Source of the DNA: an uncultured Muribaculaceae bacterium
Lineage (GTDB): Bacteria; Bacteroidota; Bacteroidia; Bacteroidales; Muribaculaceae
Length of the DNA stretch: 64,000 nucleotides
Direction: 5' to 3'
Assembly (NCBI GenBank): GCA_904501735.1
Contig: CAJGBY010000010.1
Coordinates: forward strand, 25,841-89,840
This document shows positions 26,787-36,221 of the stretch, in pieces. The position numbers and the translations under genes were made by a program. The first letter of the stretch is position 1. Each line of letters starts with the position of its first letter. The notes under the pieces were generated by a model. It made no database searches. It had not been told where the DNA came from and worked only from the letters and a program-made list of their open reading frames with translations.

Positions 26787-29700
26787 AAGATGCCAATGTA
26801 TCACTTTATCAATCAGCTCGTAGTGTTCCCGATGTTGAAGACATCAACCAGGACAACACACTCAACGAGTATGAACGCTATTTCCAATATAAGATTTCAA
26901 TTCGTCCTTCCGACCTTGTTGTAGGACAAAACTATATCACAAATAAGCAAGTGTCAAATGTGCGCACTCGTGATGGCGAAAAGCAAGAAGTAACTTGGTA
27001 TCAATTCAAGATTCCAGTAAAGGACTTCGAAAAAGCTGTTGGTTCAATCAGCGATTTCTCTACTATTCGCTTCATCCGTATGTTTATGACAGGCTTTAAG
27101 GCTTGCACTCACTTGCGTTTTGCCACTCTCGAATTAGTGCGTGGCGAATGGCGTCCTTACGACTTCCAACTTGATGTAGCTGGCGACCTTCCTGCCGAAG
27201 GTAATATAGACATCGATGCTGTCAACATCGAAGAACATGCTGGACGCGAACCAGTCAATTACATTCTGCCTCCAGGCGTAACTCGAATTGTCGACTCAAG
27301 CCAATCTCAAGCTACTCAGCTCAACGAACAATCTATGTCGCTCAAGGTAACCGACCTTGAACCAGGCAAGAGCCGTGCTGTATATCGCAACACAAGCCTC
27401 GACTTGCGCATCTACAATCGCTTGCAAATGTTCGCCCACAACGAAGCTCTTATCGACGACTTCAATGGCGTGAGCAATGGCGATGTGTCTTTGTTTGTGC
27501 GTTTCGGTAGCGACATCAAGAACAACTACTACGAATACGAAATACCTCTTGAGGTAACTCCTGCTGGCAAATATGCTAATCGCGAAGCAGTTTGGCCAGC
27601 AAGCAATATGCTCGACTGCGCCCTCGACCTATTCCCTGCTATCAAGAAGCAACGAAATGCTGAAAAGATGCAAGAAAGCTCAGGCGTTTCTTATAATCGT
27701 CGTTATTCTGTTCCCGACCCTAATAGAACTCGCAACACTGTTACTGTTATCGGTAACCCTTCTATCAGCGATATTCGCGTTATTCTTATCGGTGTTAAGA
27801 ACAATTCTGGTTCAGTACGCAATTGCAATGTGTGGGTGAACGAACTTCGTGTAACCGATTTCAACAACGAAGGTGGTTGGGCTGCTAAGGCTAACATCAA
27901 CCTTGGATTGAGCGACCTTGCGACTCTTAACCTAAGCGGACAAAAGGAAACATCGGGATTTGGTGCCGTCGATCAAAGTTTGAGCGAACGACGAATCGAC
28001 AATCTCGACCAATACAACATTGCCGTACAAGCCGACTTGGGACGCTTCCTTCCTGAGGTAGTAAAACTTAAAGCTCCTATCTATTATTCGGTATCTAACG
28101 AAAAAATCACTCCTAAATACAATCCTCTCGACCAAGATGTATTGCTCGAAGAGGCTATCGATGCGTGTGCCACTCAATCGCAACGCGATTCTATCGAGGC
28201 GTATGCTGTAACTAACAAGAAGGTCGAAAGTTTCAGTATTTCTGGATTGAATTTCGGCGTTTCAAGCAAGAATCCTATGCCTTGGGACCCTTCTAACTTC
28301 ACTCTAAGCTATTCATCTAACAAGCAACGCAATAACGACCCTAATAATGTATTTGAGAACACCAACGACTATCGTGGTAACTTCCAATACAATTACTCTC
28401 CTTATTTCAAGCCTTTCAAACCTTTCAAGAAGATAAAGGGTAAGCAGAAAGGTATCAAGTTCCTACGCGATTGGGAATTCAGTTGGTTGCCTTCATCAAT
28501 CGCTTTCAACACCAACATGTCGCGTTACTACTACGAACAACAAGAACGCAACGAAAGCGACATCGAAGTGGAACTACCTATCTCGGTGAGCAAGAACTTC
28601 ATCTGGGATCGCCAACTTGCAGTTACATGGAATTTCACCAAGACTCTTTCTATGTCTTTTAACACCAACACTACGGCACACATCGAAGAGCCTATGGGTG
28701 TTGTCAATCGTCAGTTGTTCCCTGATCGATATACCAATTGGAAAGACTCTGTAATGCGTAGCCTTCGCAGTTTTGGTACACCTTATTCTTATCGCCAATC
28801 ATTCACTGCAAGCTACAAAGCTCCATTCAACAAGATTGGTGCTACCGACTTCATTACAGCCAGTGCGACCTACAATGCTAATTACAATTGGGATCGTGGT
28901 ACTACACTCGACACCATTGCTACAGGACACACTGTAGCCAACCAAGCATCGCTAAGCCTTGATGGTCGTTTCAATCTTGAACAACTTTACAAGAAGTTTG
29001 AATACCTCAAGAATGTAAACGAACGCTTTGCTAAAAAAAAGTCGACTCGCAAAACTAAGCCTAAGAGATTCTCTCGCAGCTTTAGATTGAAAGAAGATAC
29101 TTCAATTATCATCAGCCACAATCTTAAGACTAAGAAGATTAAGATTACAGCTCTTGAGAAAGGCAAAGCTATCGCTATCAAGTCACGCATCATCGACGCC
29201 AACAAGGTTGAAATCCTTAATCGTGGCAAGGGCAATGTGAAATTCACTATCACCGAATCGCTCGATGAAGACAAATCGCTATGGGTTGACATTGCCGAAC
29301 ATGCTACTCGTTTTGCAATGATGGTGCGCAATGTAAATGTGCGATACAAGGACTCTCGTGGCCTATCTTTGCCTCAATTCATACCATCTGTCGGAAATGC
29401 ATTCGGACAAACAGGCTCATACGACATTATGGCACCAGGTCTTGACTTTGGGTTTGGTCTCACCGACGATAGTTACATCCAAAAAGCTAAATCTCGCGGT
29501 TGGTTACTTTGTGATGAAACTCAAACTGCGCCTGCTCTTTATTCTAAGACTTCCGAGTTCAATCTCGAAATCGCACTTGAGCCTATCAGAGGTCTCAAAA
29601 TCACACTTACCAACAATCGCACCGACAATCGCACCAACCAGGTTCAATTCATGTATAACGACATGAATACTATATATTCTGGTAGTTACACCAAGACTCA

Positions 29701-30712
29701 CTTGGCACTTGCTACAGCTCTTCGCGGTTGCTCTGCCGACGACGGCTACAACAGCGATGCGTTCAACAACTTCCTTGAATATATTCCTGCTATACGAAGC
29801 CGTATCGAATCACAATATACCGACAAGAGATACCCAACCAATGGTTTTTTGATGGGACACGCTCTTGCTGGACAATCATTCGATCGCAACTATGGTGGCA
29901 CAAGCGAAACAAGTAGCGATGTACTTATCCCTGCATTCGTAGCAGCTTATTCGGGCAAATCGCCTCACAAGGTAACACTCAATCCATTCCCTGGACTTGC
30001 TGAAATTCTACCTAACTGGCGACTCACCTACGACGGTCTAATCGAAATAGGTAAGATTCGTAAGTACTTCAAGAGCTTCACCCTCACACATGCTTACCAA
30101 TGTACTTATTCAGTGGGTTCGTTCACTTCATTTACCGACTGGGTGGGTATTGGCAATGGACTTGGCTTCACTCGCGACCAATTGACACAAAACCCTATCC
30201 CATCATCGCCATTCAACATTTCATCGGTAGCCATTACCGAGAAATTTGCGCCACTTATCGGTGTCAATGCTACGATGAACAACAATATATCATTCAATGC
30301 CGAATATCGCGACTCACGCACTCTTACACTCAATAGCGATGCGGGACAAGTGGTTGAAGCTGGTCAAAAGTCATTCGTATTTGGTGCTGGTTACAAGTTT
30401 GTTAACTTCAACACTTTCTTGAAGCTTAAAGGTAGCCAAAAGGGTGTAAGCAACGACCTAACACTTAACCTCGAATGTAACTTCTCTAACAACACAGCAT
30501 TGATTCGTAAAATCGATACTCGCATCACTCAAGCTACAAGCGGTAGCAAGACTCTTTCAATCAATTTCACCGCAAATTATGTGTTGAGCAAACGAGTAAC
30601 TGTGGGTGCTTACTTCGACCATCAGGCCAACACGCCTCTTGTGTCATCGAGCGCTTACCCTACTACCAATAGTAGCTACGGTATTTCAATCAACATGTCA
30701 TTAACCAAATAA
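26774..30712 (+). pseudogene. sprA: sprA (Sov), C-terminal portion in the -1 frame
   Basis: This open frame continues SprA directly: it begins Ser-Leu-Ser-Val-Glu-Asp-Ala-Asn and runs into Leu-Pro/Val-Pro-Asp-Val-Glu-Asp-Ile-Asn-Gln-Asp-Asn-Thr-Leu-Asn-Glu-Tyr-Glu, a highly conserved SprA segment. The first in-frame start-like codon is GTG at 26951, with no sign of a ribosome binding site or promoter, so independent expression is unlikely. The remainder (about 1300 residues) is SprA barrel sequence, ending Ile-Asn-Met-Ser-Leu-Thr-Lys. Codon use is the same on both sides of the break, so this is one gene and not a fusion of foreign pieces. Confidence 0.92.
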
Positions 30713-30730
30713 CAACGGTTTATAACAACA

Positions 30731-30768
30731 ACGAGGAGCTATGTCTAAACATAGCTCCTCGTTTCTTT
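30731..30768. terminator. Terminator downstream of sprA
   Basis: A perfect 13-bp stem (30731-30743 with 30750-30762) is followed by a T-rich stretch. It separates sprA from the convergent gene at 30781. Confidence 0.85.
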
Positions 30769-30780
30769 ATTATCATGTCG

Positions 30781-31209
30781 TTATTTTTTCTTTTTGTATT
30801 TCTTATATGTGCCCTTTGTAATGATTCCGTTTAGCATCTCATCTTCCGATGTTACATCTTTATAATACAACACCGTTATCTTTTGTGGTTCTTCCGATGT
30901 TACATATAGGTTAGTACCTCCGTTTCTTGTTTTTCTACTTTCCACAGTATCCATTTCCATTATTTGCCAGCCAAGGCTCGACATATAGTTCAAAACTCCT
31001 GCCTTCGAATAGAAATACATCTTCTCGCCATCTTTGTCAACAAGCAGATTATCCTTTTGCTCTTTCTGGCCGTAGTCTATTCTCACTGTAATTGAATTGC
31101 CGTCCAAGTCATCTATTGTTGCTTCACAGAACACTCGCTTTATGTCTTGAGCGAATGCACTATTACAAATCAATAATCCCAATAGTAATATCAAGTTTCT
31201 TTTCATCAT
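30781..31209 (-). CDS. Secreted protein of unknown function
   Basis: A 142-residue protein with a clear signal peptide (1-21, Ser-Ala-Phe-Ala-Gln). The mature part is a small beta-rich domain with Val-Arg-Ile-Asp-Tyr-Gly-Gln near 47, Met-Tyr-Phe-Tyr-Ser near 65, and a highly basic Lys-Tyr-Lys-Lys-Lys-Lys end. I do not recognise the family. It probably sits in the periplasm. It is monocistronic with its own promoter and convergent with sprA. Confidence 0.75.
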   Translation of the reverse strand: MMKRNLILLLGLLICNSAFAQDIKRVFCEATIDDLDGNSITVRIDYGQKEQKDNLLVDKDGEKMYFYSKAGVLNYMSSLGWQIMEMDTVESRKTRNGGTNLYVTSEEPQKITVLYYKDVTSEDEMLNGIITKGTYKKYKKKK

Positions 31210-31223
31210 TCTTCGATTTTCTG

Positions 31224-31231
31224 CAAATATA
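31224..31231 (-). promoter_or_regulatory. Promoter of the 30781-31209 gene
   Basis: TATATTTG on the minus strand lies 14 bases before the ATG. Confidence 0.55.
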
Positions 31232-31279
31232 CAATATTTCCGTTTATCTCTAAAACATATATTTTACAATAATCATCAA

Positions 31280-31331
31280 TATATACATAAAAAGTAAGCG
31301 ATACGCCTTTTAGGACATATCGCTTTACTTT
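31280..31331 (-). terminator. Terminator of rpmE2
   Basis: A 13-bp stem with a single bulge (31291-31303 with 31318-31331) lies about 35 bases after the rpmE2 stop. Confidence 0.7.
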
Positions 31332-31366
31332 TATCTCAGAAATTCGTTAAATCAAAAGATCGCTAA

Positions 31367-31627
31367 TTACTTAGTAGCTTTCTTACGATTACCATAACGG
31401 CTCATGAACTTATCTACGCGACCAGCAGTGTCGACCAACTTCTGCTTACCAGTGAAGTATGGGTGAGATGCGCTTGTAATTTCAAGCTTTACCAATGGAT
31501 AAGTTACGCCATCGATTTCAATAGTTTCCTTAGATGCTACTGTTGAACGAGTGATGAATGTTTCACCGTTTGACATATCTTTGAATACTACTTCACGATA
31601 ATTTGATGGATGAATGTCTTTTTTCAT
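31367..31627 (-). CDS. rpmE2: 50S ribosomal protein L31 type B
   Basis: The 86-residue protein begins Met-Lys-Lys-Asp-Ile-His-Pro and contains Tyr-Arg-Glu-Val-Val-Phe-Lys-Asp (11-18) and [12 protein letters not shown] (55-66). There is no Cys-x2-Cys zinc ribbon, which makes it the zinc-independent type B form. In some bacteria it substitutes for the zinc form under zinc limitation; in many Bacteroidota it is the only L31. It is preceded by a 5' leader with a hairpin (see 31662-31681) and its own promoter. Confidence 0.96.
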   Translation of the reverse strand: MKKDIHPSNYREVVFKDMSNGETFITRSTVASKETIEIDGVTYPLVKLEITSASHPYFTGKQKLVDTAGRVDKFMSRYGNRKKATK

Positions 31628-31661
31628 TTTATTGTTTTTTTTCGTTATTAATCAATTAATC

Positions 31662-31681
31662 TTGTGCTGGTAAGCGCACAA
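31662..31681 (-). promoter_or_regulatory. rpmE2: Hairpin in the rpmE2 5' leader
   Basis: On the minus strand TTGTGC pairs with GCACAA across an 8-base loop, about 17-35 bases downstream of the predicted transcription start and 35 bases before the ATG. A role in L31 autoregulation is possible but inferred. Confidence 0.4.
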
Positions 31682-31697
31682 CATTTGTAATGGCGTG

Positions 31698-31705
31698 CAA
31701 ATTTA
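31698..31705 (-). promoter_or_regulatory. Promoter of rpmE2
   Basis: TAAATTTG on the minus strand has a TTTG 18 bases upstream, and implies a leader of about 65 bases. Confidence 0.65.
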
Positions 31706-31790
31706 CGAATACTTTTTCAAATACAAAAATTTTTACATCTTTTGTTGTGAAAAAACCTGCAATAAATCAGAATCTTTCGCAAAACACGAA

Positions 31791-32390
31791 TCAATCTCCG
31801 TATTCTTCAAGATACATTTCGCATGCTTGCACAAGTTCGGCATACCAGTCTTCGCCAAATCGGCGTATAAGTGGCTCTTTCAAGAATTGATACACTCTCA
31901 CATTCTCTTTTCGGCCTAACACCTCGGCACACTTACATATTTTCCAACGATGGAAGTTCACTGCTGTGAATTGAGGATACTCTGTGAGACGCAATGGATA
32001 AAGATGGCATGATATCGGCTTATAGAAGTCTATTTTGCCCTCGCGATACTTCTTTTCGATAGCGCAATAGCACATTCCATTTGCTCCATAACAAGAGAAT
32101 ACGCAGTTCTTCCCGTCAACGATTTGAGTCACCAAGTCACCCTCTTCGTCCACATAAGCAACACCCTTTTCTTTTATCACTTCTTGAGCCTTTGGGAGTA
32201 GTTCGTCCCACACTTCGGGCAATATTCGCTTCAATGTAGCCATTTCCTCTTCGGTAATAGGCGCACCAGCATCACCCTCTATGCAACATTCGCCAAGACA
32301 CTTGTCAAGGTCGCACAGAAAGAATCGTTCCACTACATCAAGACTCACAAGAGCATCTTTAATCTGCAACATTGTTGTTTCCTCTTCCAT
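31791..32390 (-). CDS. DUF3109 family cysteine-rich protein
   Basis: A 199-residue cytoplasmic protein with clustered cysteines: Phe-Leu-Cys-Asp-Leu-Asp-Lys-Cys-Leu-Gly-Glu-Cys-Cys (24-36), Cys-Val-Phe-Ser-Cys near 94, Gly-Met-Cys-Tyr-Cys-Ala-Ile near 105, Pro-Ile-Ser-Cys-His-Leu-Tyr-Pro near 127 and Cys-Lys-Cys near 153. This resembles YkgJ-type zinc/iron-chelating proteins, and DUF3109 members are conserved in Bacteroidota. Metal or cluster binding is likely; the biochemical role is unknown. It lies downstream of fabD by 85 bases in the same direction. Confidence 0.82.
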   Translation of the reverse strand: MEEETTMLQIKDALVSLDVVERFFLCDLDKCLGECCIEGDAGAPITEEEMATLKRILPEVWDELLPKAQEVIKEKGVAYVDEEGDLVTQIVDGKNCVFSCYGANGMCYCAIEKKYREGKIDFYKPISCHLYPLRLTEYPQFTAVNFHRWKICKCAEVLGRKENVRVYQFLKEPLIRRFGEDWYAELVQACEMYLEEYGD

Positions 32391-32475
32391 TCTTTAATTA
32401 ATGATGCCATTCGCAATCATAGCTATGCAAATGGCACCAATTTGTTATCATTTAATCAATGTACTATCTTAGCAA

Positions 32476-33354
32476 TTATTGCTTGCCCGATACAGATACG
32501 CTTGAATCGATCTTGCGCACCAATCCTTGAAGCACTGCACCTGGACCAAGTTCTACAACTTCAGTCAAGCCATCAGCTACCATTGCTTGTACGCTTTGTG
32601 TCCAACGCACTGGAGCTGTAAGTTGTGAGATAAGGTTTGCCTTGATTTCTGCTGGGTCAGTGTGAGGCTTTGCATCTACATTTTGATACACTGGACACAC
32701 TGGTGTGCTGAATTCAGCCTTTTCGATTGCTGCTGCAAGTTCATCTTGTGCTGGTTGCATTAGTGGAGAGTGGAATGCACCACCTACCTTTAGCTTCAAC
32801 GCACGCTTTGCACCTGCTTCAAGCAATGCTGGACAAGCTGCATCAATACCTGTTACTGTACCCGAAATCACCACTTGACCTGGGCAATTATAGTTAGCAG
32901 GAGCCACTACATCATCAATAGTAGCACAGATTTCTTCTACCTTTTCATTTGGCAAGTTTAGAACAGCAGCCATTGTTGATGGTGTGATTTCGCATGCCTT
33001 TTGCATTGCCATTGCACGAGCATACACAAGCTTCAAACCTTCTTCAAATGAAAGTGCGCCTGCTGCTACAAGTGCTGAGAATTCACCAAGCGAGTGACCT
33101 GCTACCATATCTGGTTGGAATTCTTCGCCAAGTGTCTTAGCCAAAATCACTGAATGCAAGAAAATAGCTGGTTGTGTTACCTTTGTTTGGCGAAGGTCTT
33201 CTTCTGTTCCTTCAAACATCAAATCTGTAATACGGAAACCTAATATCTCATTAGCTTTCTCGAATAAGTCGTGAGCCATTTGATTGTTGTCGTATAGGTC
33301 CTTTCCCATACCCACAAATTGAGCTCCTTGACCAGGAAATACAAATGCTTTCAT
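32476..33354 (-). CDS. fabD: Malonyl-CoA:ACP transacylase FabD
   Basis: The 292-residue protein has Phe-Pro-Gly-Gln-Gly-Ala-Gln (5-11), the nucleophile elbow Gly-His-Ser-Leu-Gly-Glu-Phe (about 88-94, catalytic Ser), the malonate-binding Arg near 115 and catalytic His in Gly-Ala-Phe-His-Ser-Pro (near 196). FabD moves malonyl groups from CoA to ACP for fatty-acid elongation. I chose the ATG at 33354 because the upstream in-frame codons overlap the promoter at 33388-33395. It is divergent from tatA. Confidence 0.96.
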   Translation of the reverse strand: MKAFVFPGQGAQFVGMGKDLYDNNQMAHDLFEKANEILGFRITDLMFEGTEEDLRQTKVTQPAIFLHSVILAKTLGEEFQPDMVAGHSLGEFSALVAAGALSFEEGLKLVYARAMAMQKACEITPSTMAAVLNLPNEKVEEICATIDDVVAPANYNCPGQVVISGTVTGIDAACPALLEAGAKRALKLKVGGAFHSPLMQPAQDELAAAIEKAEFSTPVCPVYQNVDAKPHTDPAEIKANLISQLTAPVRWTQSVQAMVADGLTEVVELGPGAVLQGLVRKIDSSVSVSGKQ

Positions 33355-33387
33355 CTTCTCTATTAATTTACTTTCTTTTTCGGAGCG

Positions 33388-33395
33388 CAAAGTTA
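33388..33395 (-). promoter_or_regulatory. Promoter of fabD
   Basis: TAACTTTG on the minus strand lies 33 bases before the ATG. Confidence 0.65.
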
Positions 33396-33488
33396 GCAAT
33401 TTTTCATCAATTTTATGCTATAAAACATATTTTATCTATATTATTTACAGCATTTTCACTTTTCCTTTTCAAATTCCACTTTTTTACT

Positions 33489-33496
33489 TAACTTTG
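33489..33496 (+). promoter_or_regulatory. Promoter of tatA-tatC
   Basis: TAACTTTG lies 30 bases before the ATG of tatA. Confidence 0.65.
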
Positions 33497-33526
33497 TTCT
33501 ATAATAAATTTAAAAAATAAACTACT

Positions 33527-33745
33527 ATGATTGCAAATATATTGAACTTTATGAATTTGGGTGCAAGCGAAATTATTATCATCGCTCTTATCATTCTTCT
33601 ACTTTTCGGTGGCAAGAAAATTCCTGAACTTATGAAGGGCATCGGTAAAGGTGTAAGCAATTTCAAAAAAGGACTTAACGATATCGAAGACGAAATCAAA
33701 AAACCAGTCGACGAACCAGCAAAGAAGGAAGATAAGGCTGAATAA
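33527..33745 (+). CDS. tatA: Twin-arginine translocase subunit TatA/TatE
   Basis: The 72-residue protein has one membrane helix (about 13-28), the hinge Phe-Gly-Gly-Lys-Lys-Ile-Pro-Glu-Leu (28-36) and an amphipathic helix followed by a charged tail. TatA oligomers form the passage for folded proteins across the inner membrane. tatC follows 39 bases downstream; no separate tatB is present, as is usual for two-component Tat systems. Confidence 0.95.
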   Translation: MIANILNFMNLGASEIIIIALIILLLFGGKKIPELMKGIGKGVSNFKKGLNDIEDEIKKPVDEPAKKEDKAE

Positions 33746-33784
33746 TCCTCGTTTTTTCACTCCTTAAACATCATAGGGACACCA

Positions 33785-34588
33785 ATGGCTGAAGAAAATC
33801 AAAATGACATGTCGTTTTGGGATCATTTGGAGGAACTACGACACACTCTATTCAAAATAGGTGGTGTGCTTGTGGTTTTTGCCATTGTTTTCTTCATCTT
33901 CATGCCCGACATTTTCGACAACATTATCCTTGCGCCTTGCAAAGGAGATTTTGTCCTATACCAACTTTTTGAAAACATCACCAAGAAATTCCCTTCTCTA
34001 CCTCAATTCTCAACCGAAGGATTCAAAGTCGAGCTTATCAACATCAATCTCGCATCGCAATTCTTCATTCACATGACCACTTCGCTTTGGTTAGCAGTAG
34101 TTTTTGCTTTTCCTTTTATCGTGTGGTTTTTGTGGAATTTCATCAAGCCTGCACTCTACGAAAACGAGCGCCGAGGCAGTGAGCGAGCATTCTTGCTTGG
34201 CGTTACAATGTTCTTTTTAGGCGTAGCAGTAGGATATTTTGTTGTATTCCCTATCACATTGCGATTTCTTGCCGAATATAAAGTTAGCGAACTAGTTCCT
34301 AATCAGATTTCGCTCAATTCCTATATGGACAATTTCTTGATGCTCATTTTTATAATGGGTATCGTGTTTGAAATGCCACTCGTAGCTTGGTTACTATCTA
34401 AAATGGGATTCTTGCATCGCGAATTCTTCCACAACTATCGACGCCACGCAGTTGTAGTGCTTCTGGTATTAGCAGCATTCATCACACCTACTGGCGACCC
34501 ATTCACGCTATGCATCGTATTCCTACCACTTTACCTACTTTACGAGCTGAGCGCTTATTTCGTATCACCAACCCCCAAAGAGGAATAA
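33785..34588 (+). CDS. tatC: Twin-arginine translocase subunit TatC
   Basis: The 267-residue polytopic protein has six predicted membrane helices. It has the TatC N-terminal signature Phe-Trp-Asp-His-Leu-Glu-Glu-Leu-Arg (11-19) with the conserved Glu that contacts signal peptides, a conserved Phe-x-Glu-Met-Pro near 198 in helix 4 and Phe-Ile-Thr-Pro-Thr-Gly-Asp-Pro near 238. The periplasmic loop between helices 1 and 2 is enlarged, as in Bacteroidota. It recognises twin-arginine signal peptides and recruits TatA. Confidence 0.95.
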   Translation: MAEENQNDMSFWDHLEELRHTLFKIGGVLVVFAIVFFIFMPDIFDNIILAPCKGDFVLYQLFENITKKFPSLPQFSTEGFKVELININLASQFFIHMTTSLWLAVVFAFPFIVWFLWNFIKPALYENERRGSERAFLLGVTMFFLGVAVGYFVVFPITLRFLAEYKVSELVPNQISLNSYMDNFLMLIFIMGIVFEMPLVAWLLSKMGFLHREFFHNYRRHAVVVLLVLAAFITPTGDPFTLCIVFLPLYLLYELSAYFVSPTPKEE

Positions 34589-34627
34589 AAAATGGTTTAC
34601 AAACTCAATTGTAAACCATTTTTGTTT
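34589..34627. terminator. Bidirectional terminator between tatC and the flavoprotein gene
   Basis: A 14-15-bp stem (34588-34602 with 34609-34623) carries A and T runs on its flanks. Confidence 0.8.
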
Positions 34628-35247
34628 TATCTCACGAAATTAGTCTTTATCTGTTTTTCTCTTATTGGGTGATCTATACCAGCCTTCTTACCGGCTTCGA
34701 TACATTTCAATATCCACGCCATATTGTGACCAAGTGTGCGCATGGTCTGCATTCCTTCAAGATCTTGCACCACTTCTTCAGGAGTATTTCCATGCACCTG
34801 ATTCCAATATTGCGACGATATCACTGGCATATTACGAATTGTGAAATACTTGTTCAACTCGTCAAATGTCGCACTTGCACCCCCTCGACGGCAACTCACC
34901 ACCGATGCTGCTGGCTTATATTCAAATGCTGCTTTGCCCGAACAGAATGCTCTATCCATGAACGAAATCATAGCTCCATTAGCACTTGCAAAATGCACTG
35001 GTGCACCGAAAACAAAAGCATCACAATCCTTTGCCTCATCCACAAACACATTCACTATGTCGTCAATAGCACATTTGCCTTCGCTACTGCAACATCCACA
35101 GCCCAAGCAGCTTGATATAGGACGAATTCCTATCCAGAATATTTTAGTTTCTATGCCATCGGCATTCAGTGCCTTTGCCACTTCTTGAAGAGCTGTATAT
35201 GTGCAACCTTCATTATGTGGGCTTCCATTCACAAGCATCACTTTCAT
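34627..35247 (-). CDS. Iron-sulfur flavoprotein / NADPH-dependent FMN reductase family
   Basis: The 206-residue flavodoxin-fold protein has Asn-Gly-Ser-Pro-His-Asn-Glu-Gly-Cys-Thr-Tyr (7-17) for FMN phosphate and a compact cysteine cluster, Cys-Leu-Gly-Cys-Gly-Cys-Cys-x5-Cys (about 47-58), that in iron-sulfur flavoproteins holds a 4Fe-4S cluster. It probably passes electrons between FMN and a redox partner in an anaerobe; partners are unknown. It lies 25 bases downstream of tcdA and is probably co-transcribed with it. Confidence 0.85.
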   Translation of the reverse strand: MKVMLVNGSPHNEGCTYTALQEVAKALNADGIETKIFWIGIRPISSCLGCGCCSSEGKCAIDDIVNVFVDEAKDCDAFVFGAPVHFASANGAMISFMDRAFCSGKAAFEYKPAASVVSCRRGGASATFDELNKYFTIRNMPVISSQYWNQVHGNTPEEVVQDLEGMQTMRTLGHNMAWILKCIEAGKKAGIDHPIREKQIKTNFVR

Positions 35248-35272
35248 AATAGTTGTCTTATTTTAATTCTTA

Positions 35273-36028
35273 TTATTTGTCTTTATTCTTAATCGCGTTT
35301 TCCACATCTTGGACCACAAGTCCCGACAGTGTGAAACCAAAAATTGCTGTAATGTGCACAAGCGACCCATTTATTTGGGCTTTCTTCACATCCCAAGTGC
35401 TATTGCCATCCACTTCGGGTGCTTCGCCTTTATTTTCAAGCAATTCTTCGCTATACACACACTTAAATTTTCGTTTTGGGTAAGTTTTGTCCTTTTTAAA
35501 CTTCTTGCGCAAGGCTGCACCAAGAGGACAACCTTTCACATCCCAAAATTCTGCCACTCTCACCTTCGTTGGATCAAGTTTCAATGCTGCACCCATCGAT
35601 GCAAACAGCTTTGCACCGCTCTTCGATGCTTCCAGTATCAAATGTGCCTTATCCTTCAAGCTATCTATTGCATCTATCACATAATCATAGTCGCCAAGAC
35701 GAAACGATTCGGCATTTTCGGCGCAATACACATCTTGGATGGCTGTAATCTCTGCATTCGGATTTATCGCAAGCAATCGTTCGCGCAACACATCCACTTT
35801 GGGTTGTCCCACTGTGTGTGTTGTAGCCATTAACTGCCTATTAATATTGGTTACGCTCACACAATCGCTGTCAACTATTGTCAACTTACCTATTCCCAAG
35901 CGCACCAATCCTTCAGCACACCAACTACCTACTCCACCCACGCCAAACACTATCACACGCGTCGACGCAAGTCGGTTCATTATTTCTTTTCCGAGCAATC
36001 GCTCTCCTCTTTGAAATATACCATCCAT
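35273..36028 (-). CDS. tcdA: tRNA threonylcarbamoyladenosine dehydratase (TcdA/CsdL)
   Basis: The 251-residue ThiF/MoeB-fold protein has the nucleotide loop Gly-Val-Gly-Gly-Val-Gly-Ser-Trp (33-40), Ile-Val-Asp-Ser-Asp with Asn-Arg-Gln near 64, and Asp-Ala-Ile-Asp-Ser near 118. TcdA uses ATP to cyclise t6A at position 37 of ANN-decoding tRNAs to ct6A. Its Trp-Cys-Ala-Glu and later features place it with TcdA rather than ThiF or MoeB, as does the absence of zinc Cys pairs. The promoter box ends 4 bases before the ATG, so the mRNA is probably leaderless. Confidence 0.92.
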   Translation of the reverse strand: MDGIFQRGERLLGKEIMNRLASTRVIVFGVGGVGSWCAEGLVRLGIGKLTIVDSDCVSVTNINRQLMATTHTVGQPKVDVLRERLLAINPNAEITAIQDVYCAENAESFRLGDYDYVIDAIDSLKDKAHLILEASKSGAKLFASMGAALKLDPTKVRVAEFWDVKGCPLGAALRKKFKKDKTYPKRKFKCVYSEELLENKGEAPEVDGNSTWDVKKAQINGSLVHITAIFGFTLSGLVVQDVENAIKNKDK

Positions 36029-36032
36029 AACA

Positions 36033-36040
36033 CAAAGATA
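36033..36040 (-). promoter_or_regulatory. Promoter of tcdA, probably leaderless
   Basis: TATCTTTG on the minus strand ends 4 bases before the start codon at 36028. Confidence 0.65.
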
Positions 36041-36116
36041 ATAAGAAGTGGGCGAATAAACAATGTTTATCCATTTACAACCATAAAATGACCTTCTTTA
36101 CCTCACTAAATTGCAC

Positions 36117-36150
36117 AAAAAAAAGGATACACCTCAATGGGTGTATCCTT
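36117..36150 (-). terminator. Terminator of the candidate small RNA
   Basis: A perfect 11-bp stem with a 6-nt loop is followed on the minus strand by eight T residues. Confidence 0.85.
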
Positions 36151-36217
36151 AAATTAAAATTGGATATCTCACGACATCCAATTTGTTAACCTTAAAATCT
36201 AATACCATGAAAAACAC
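36117..36217 (-). ncRNA. Candidate small RNA (about 100 nt)
   Basis: A complete minus-strand transcription unit without a usable reading frame. The promoter box TATTTTTG is at 36222-36229, followed by about 32 mostly unpaired bases, a 9-bp stem (36176-36184 with 36157-36165, 10-nt loop), a short AT-rich spacer, then an 11-bp terminator hairpin (36140-36150 with 36123-36133) and an eight-T tract. It occupies most of the 326-base gap between divergent tcdA and the antiporter. The layout is seen directly; transcription and function are inferred. Confidence 0.6.
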
Positions 36218-36221
36218 ATTA

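Noticed and set aside
26760..26790. Programmed -1 ribosomal frameshift in sprA
   Set aside because: There is no slippery heptamer (X XXY YYZ) and no clear downstream stem; the local sequence is better explained by a missing base.
30731..30768. Site-specific recombination or inverted-repeat phase switch
   Set aside because: The inverted repeat has a 6-base loop and a T-rich flank between convergent genes; it is a terminator.
32405..32436. Imperfect hairpin between fabD and the DUF3109 gene as terminator
   Set aside because: It contains a mismatch, has a long loop and no T run on either strand.
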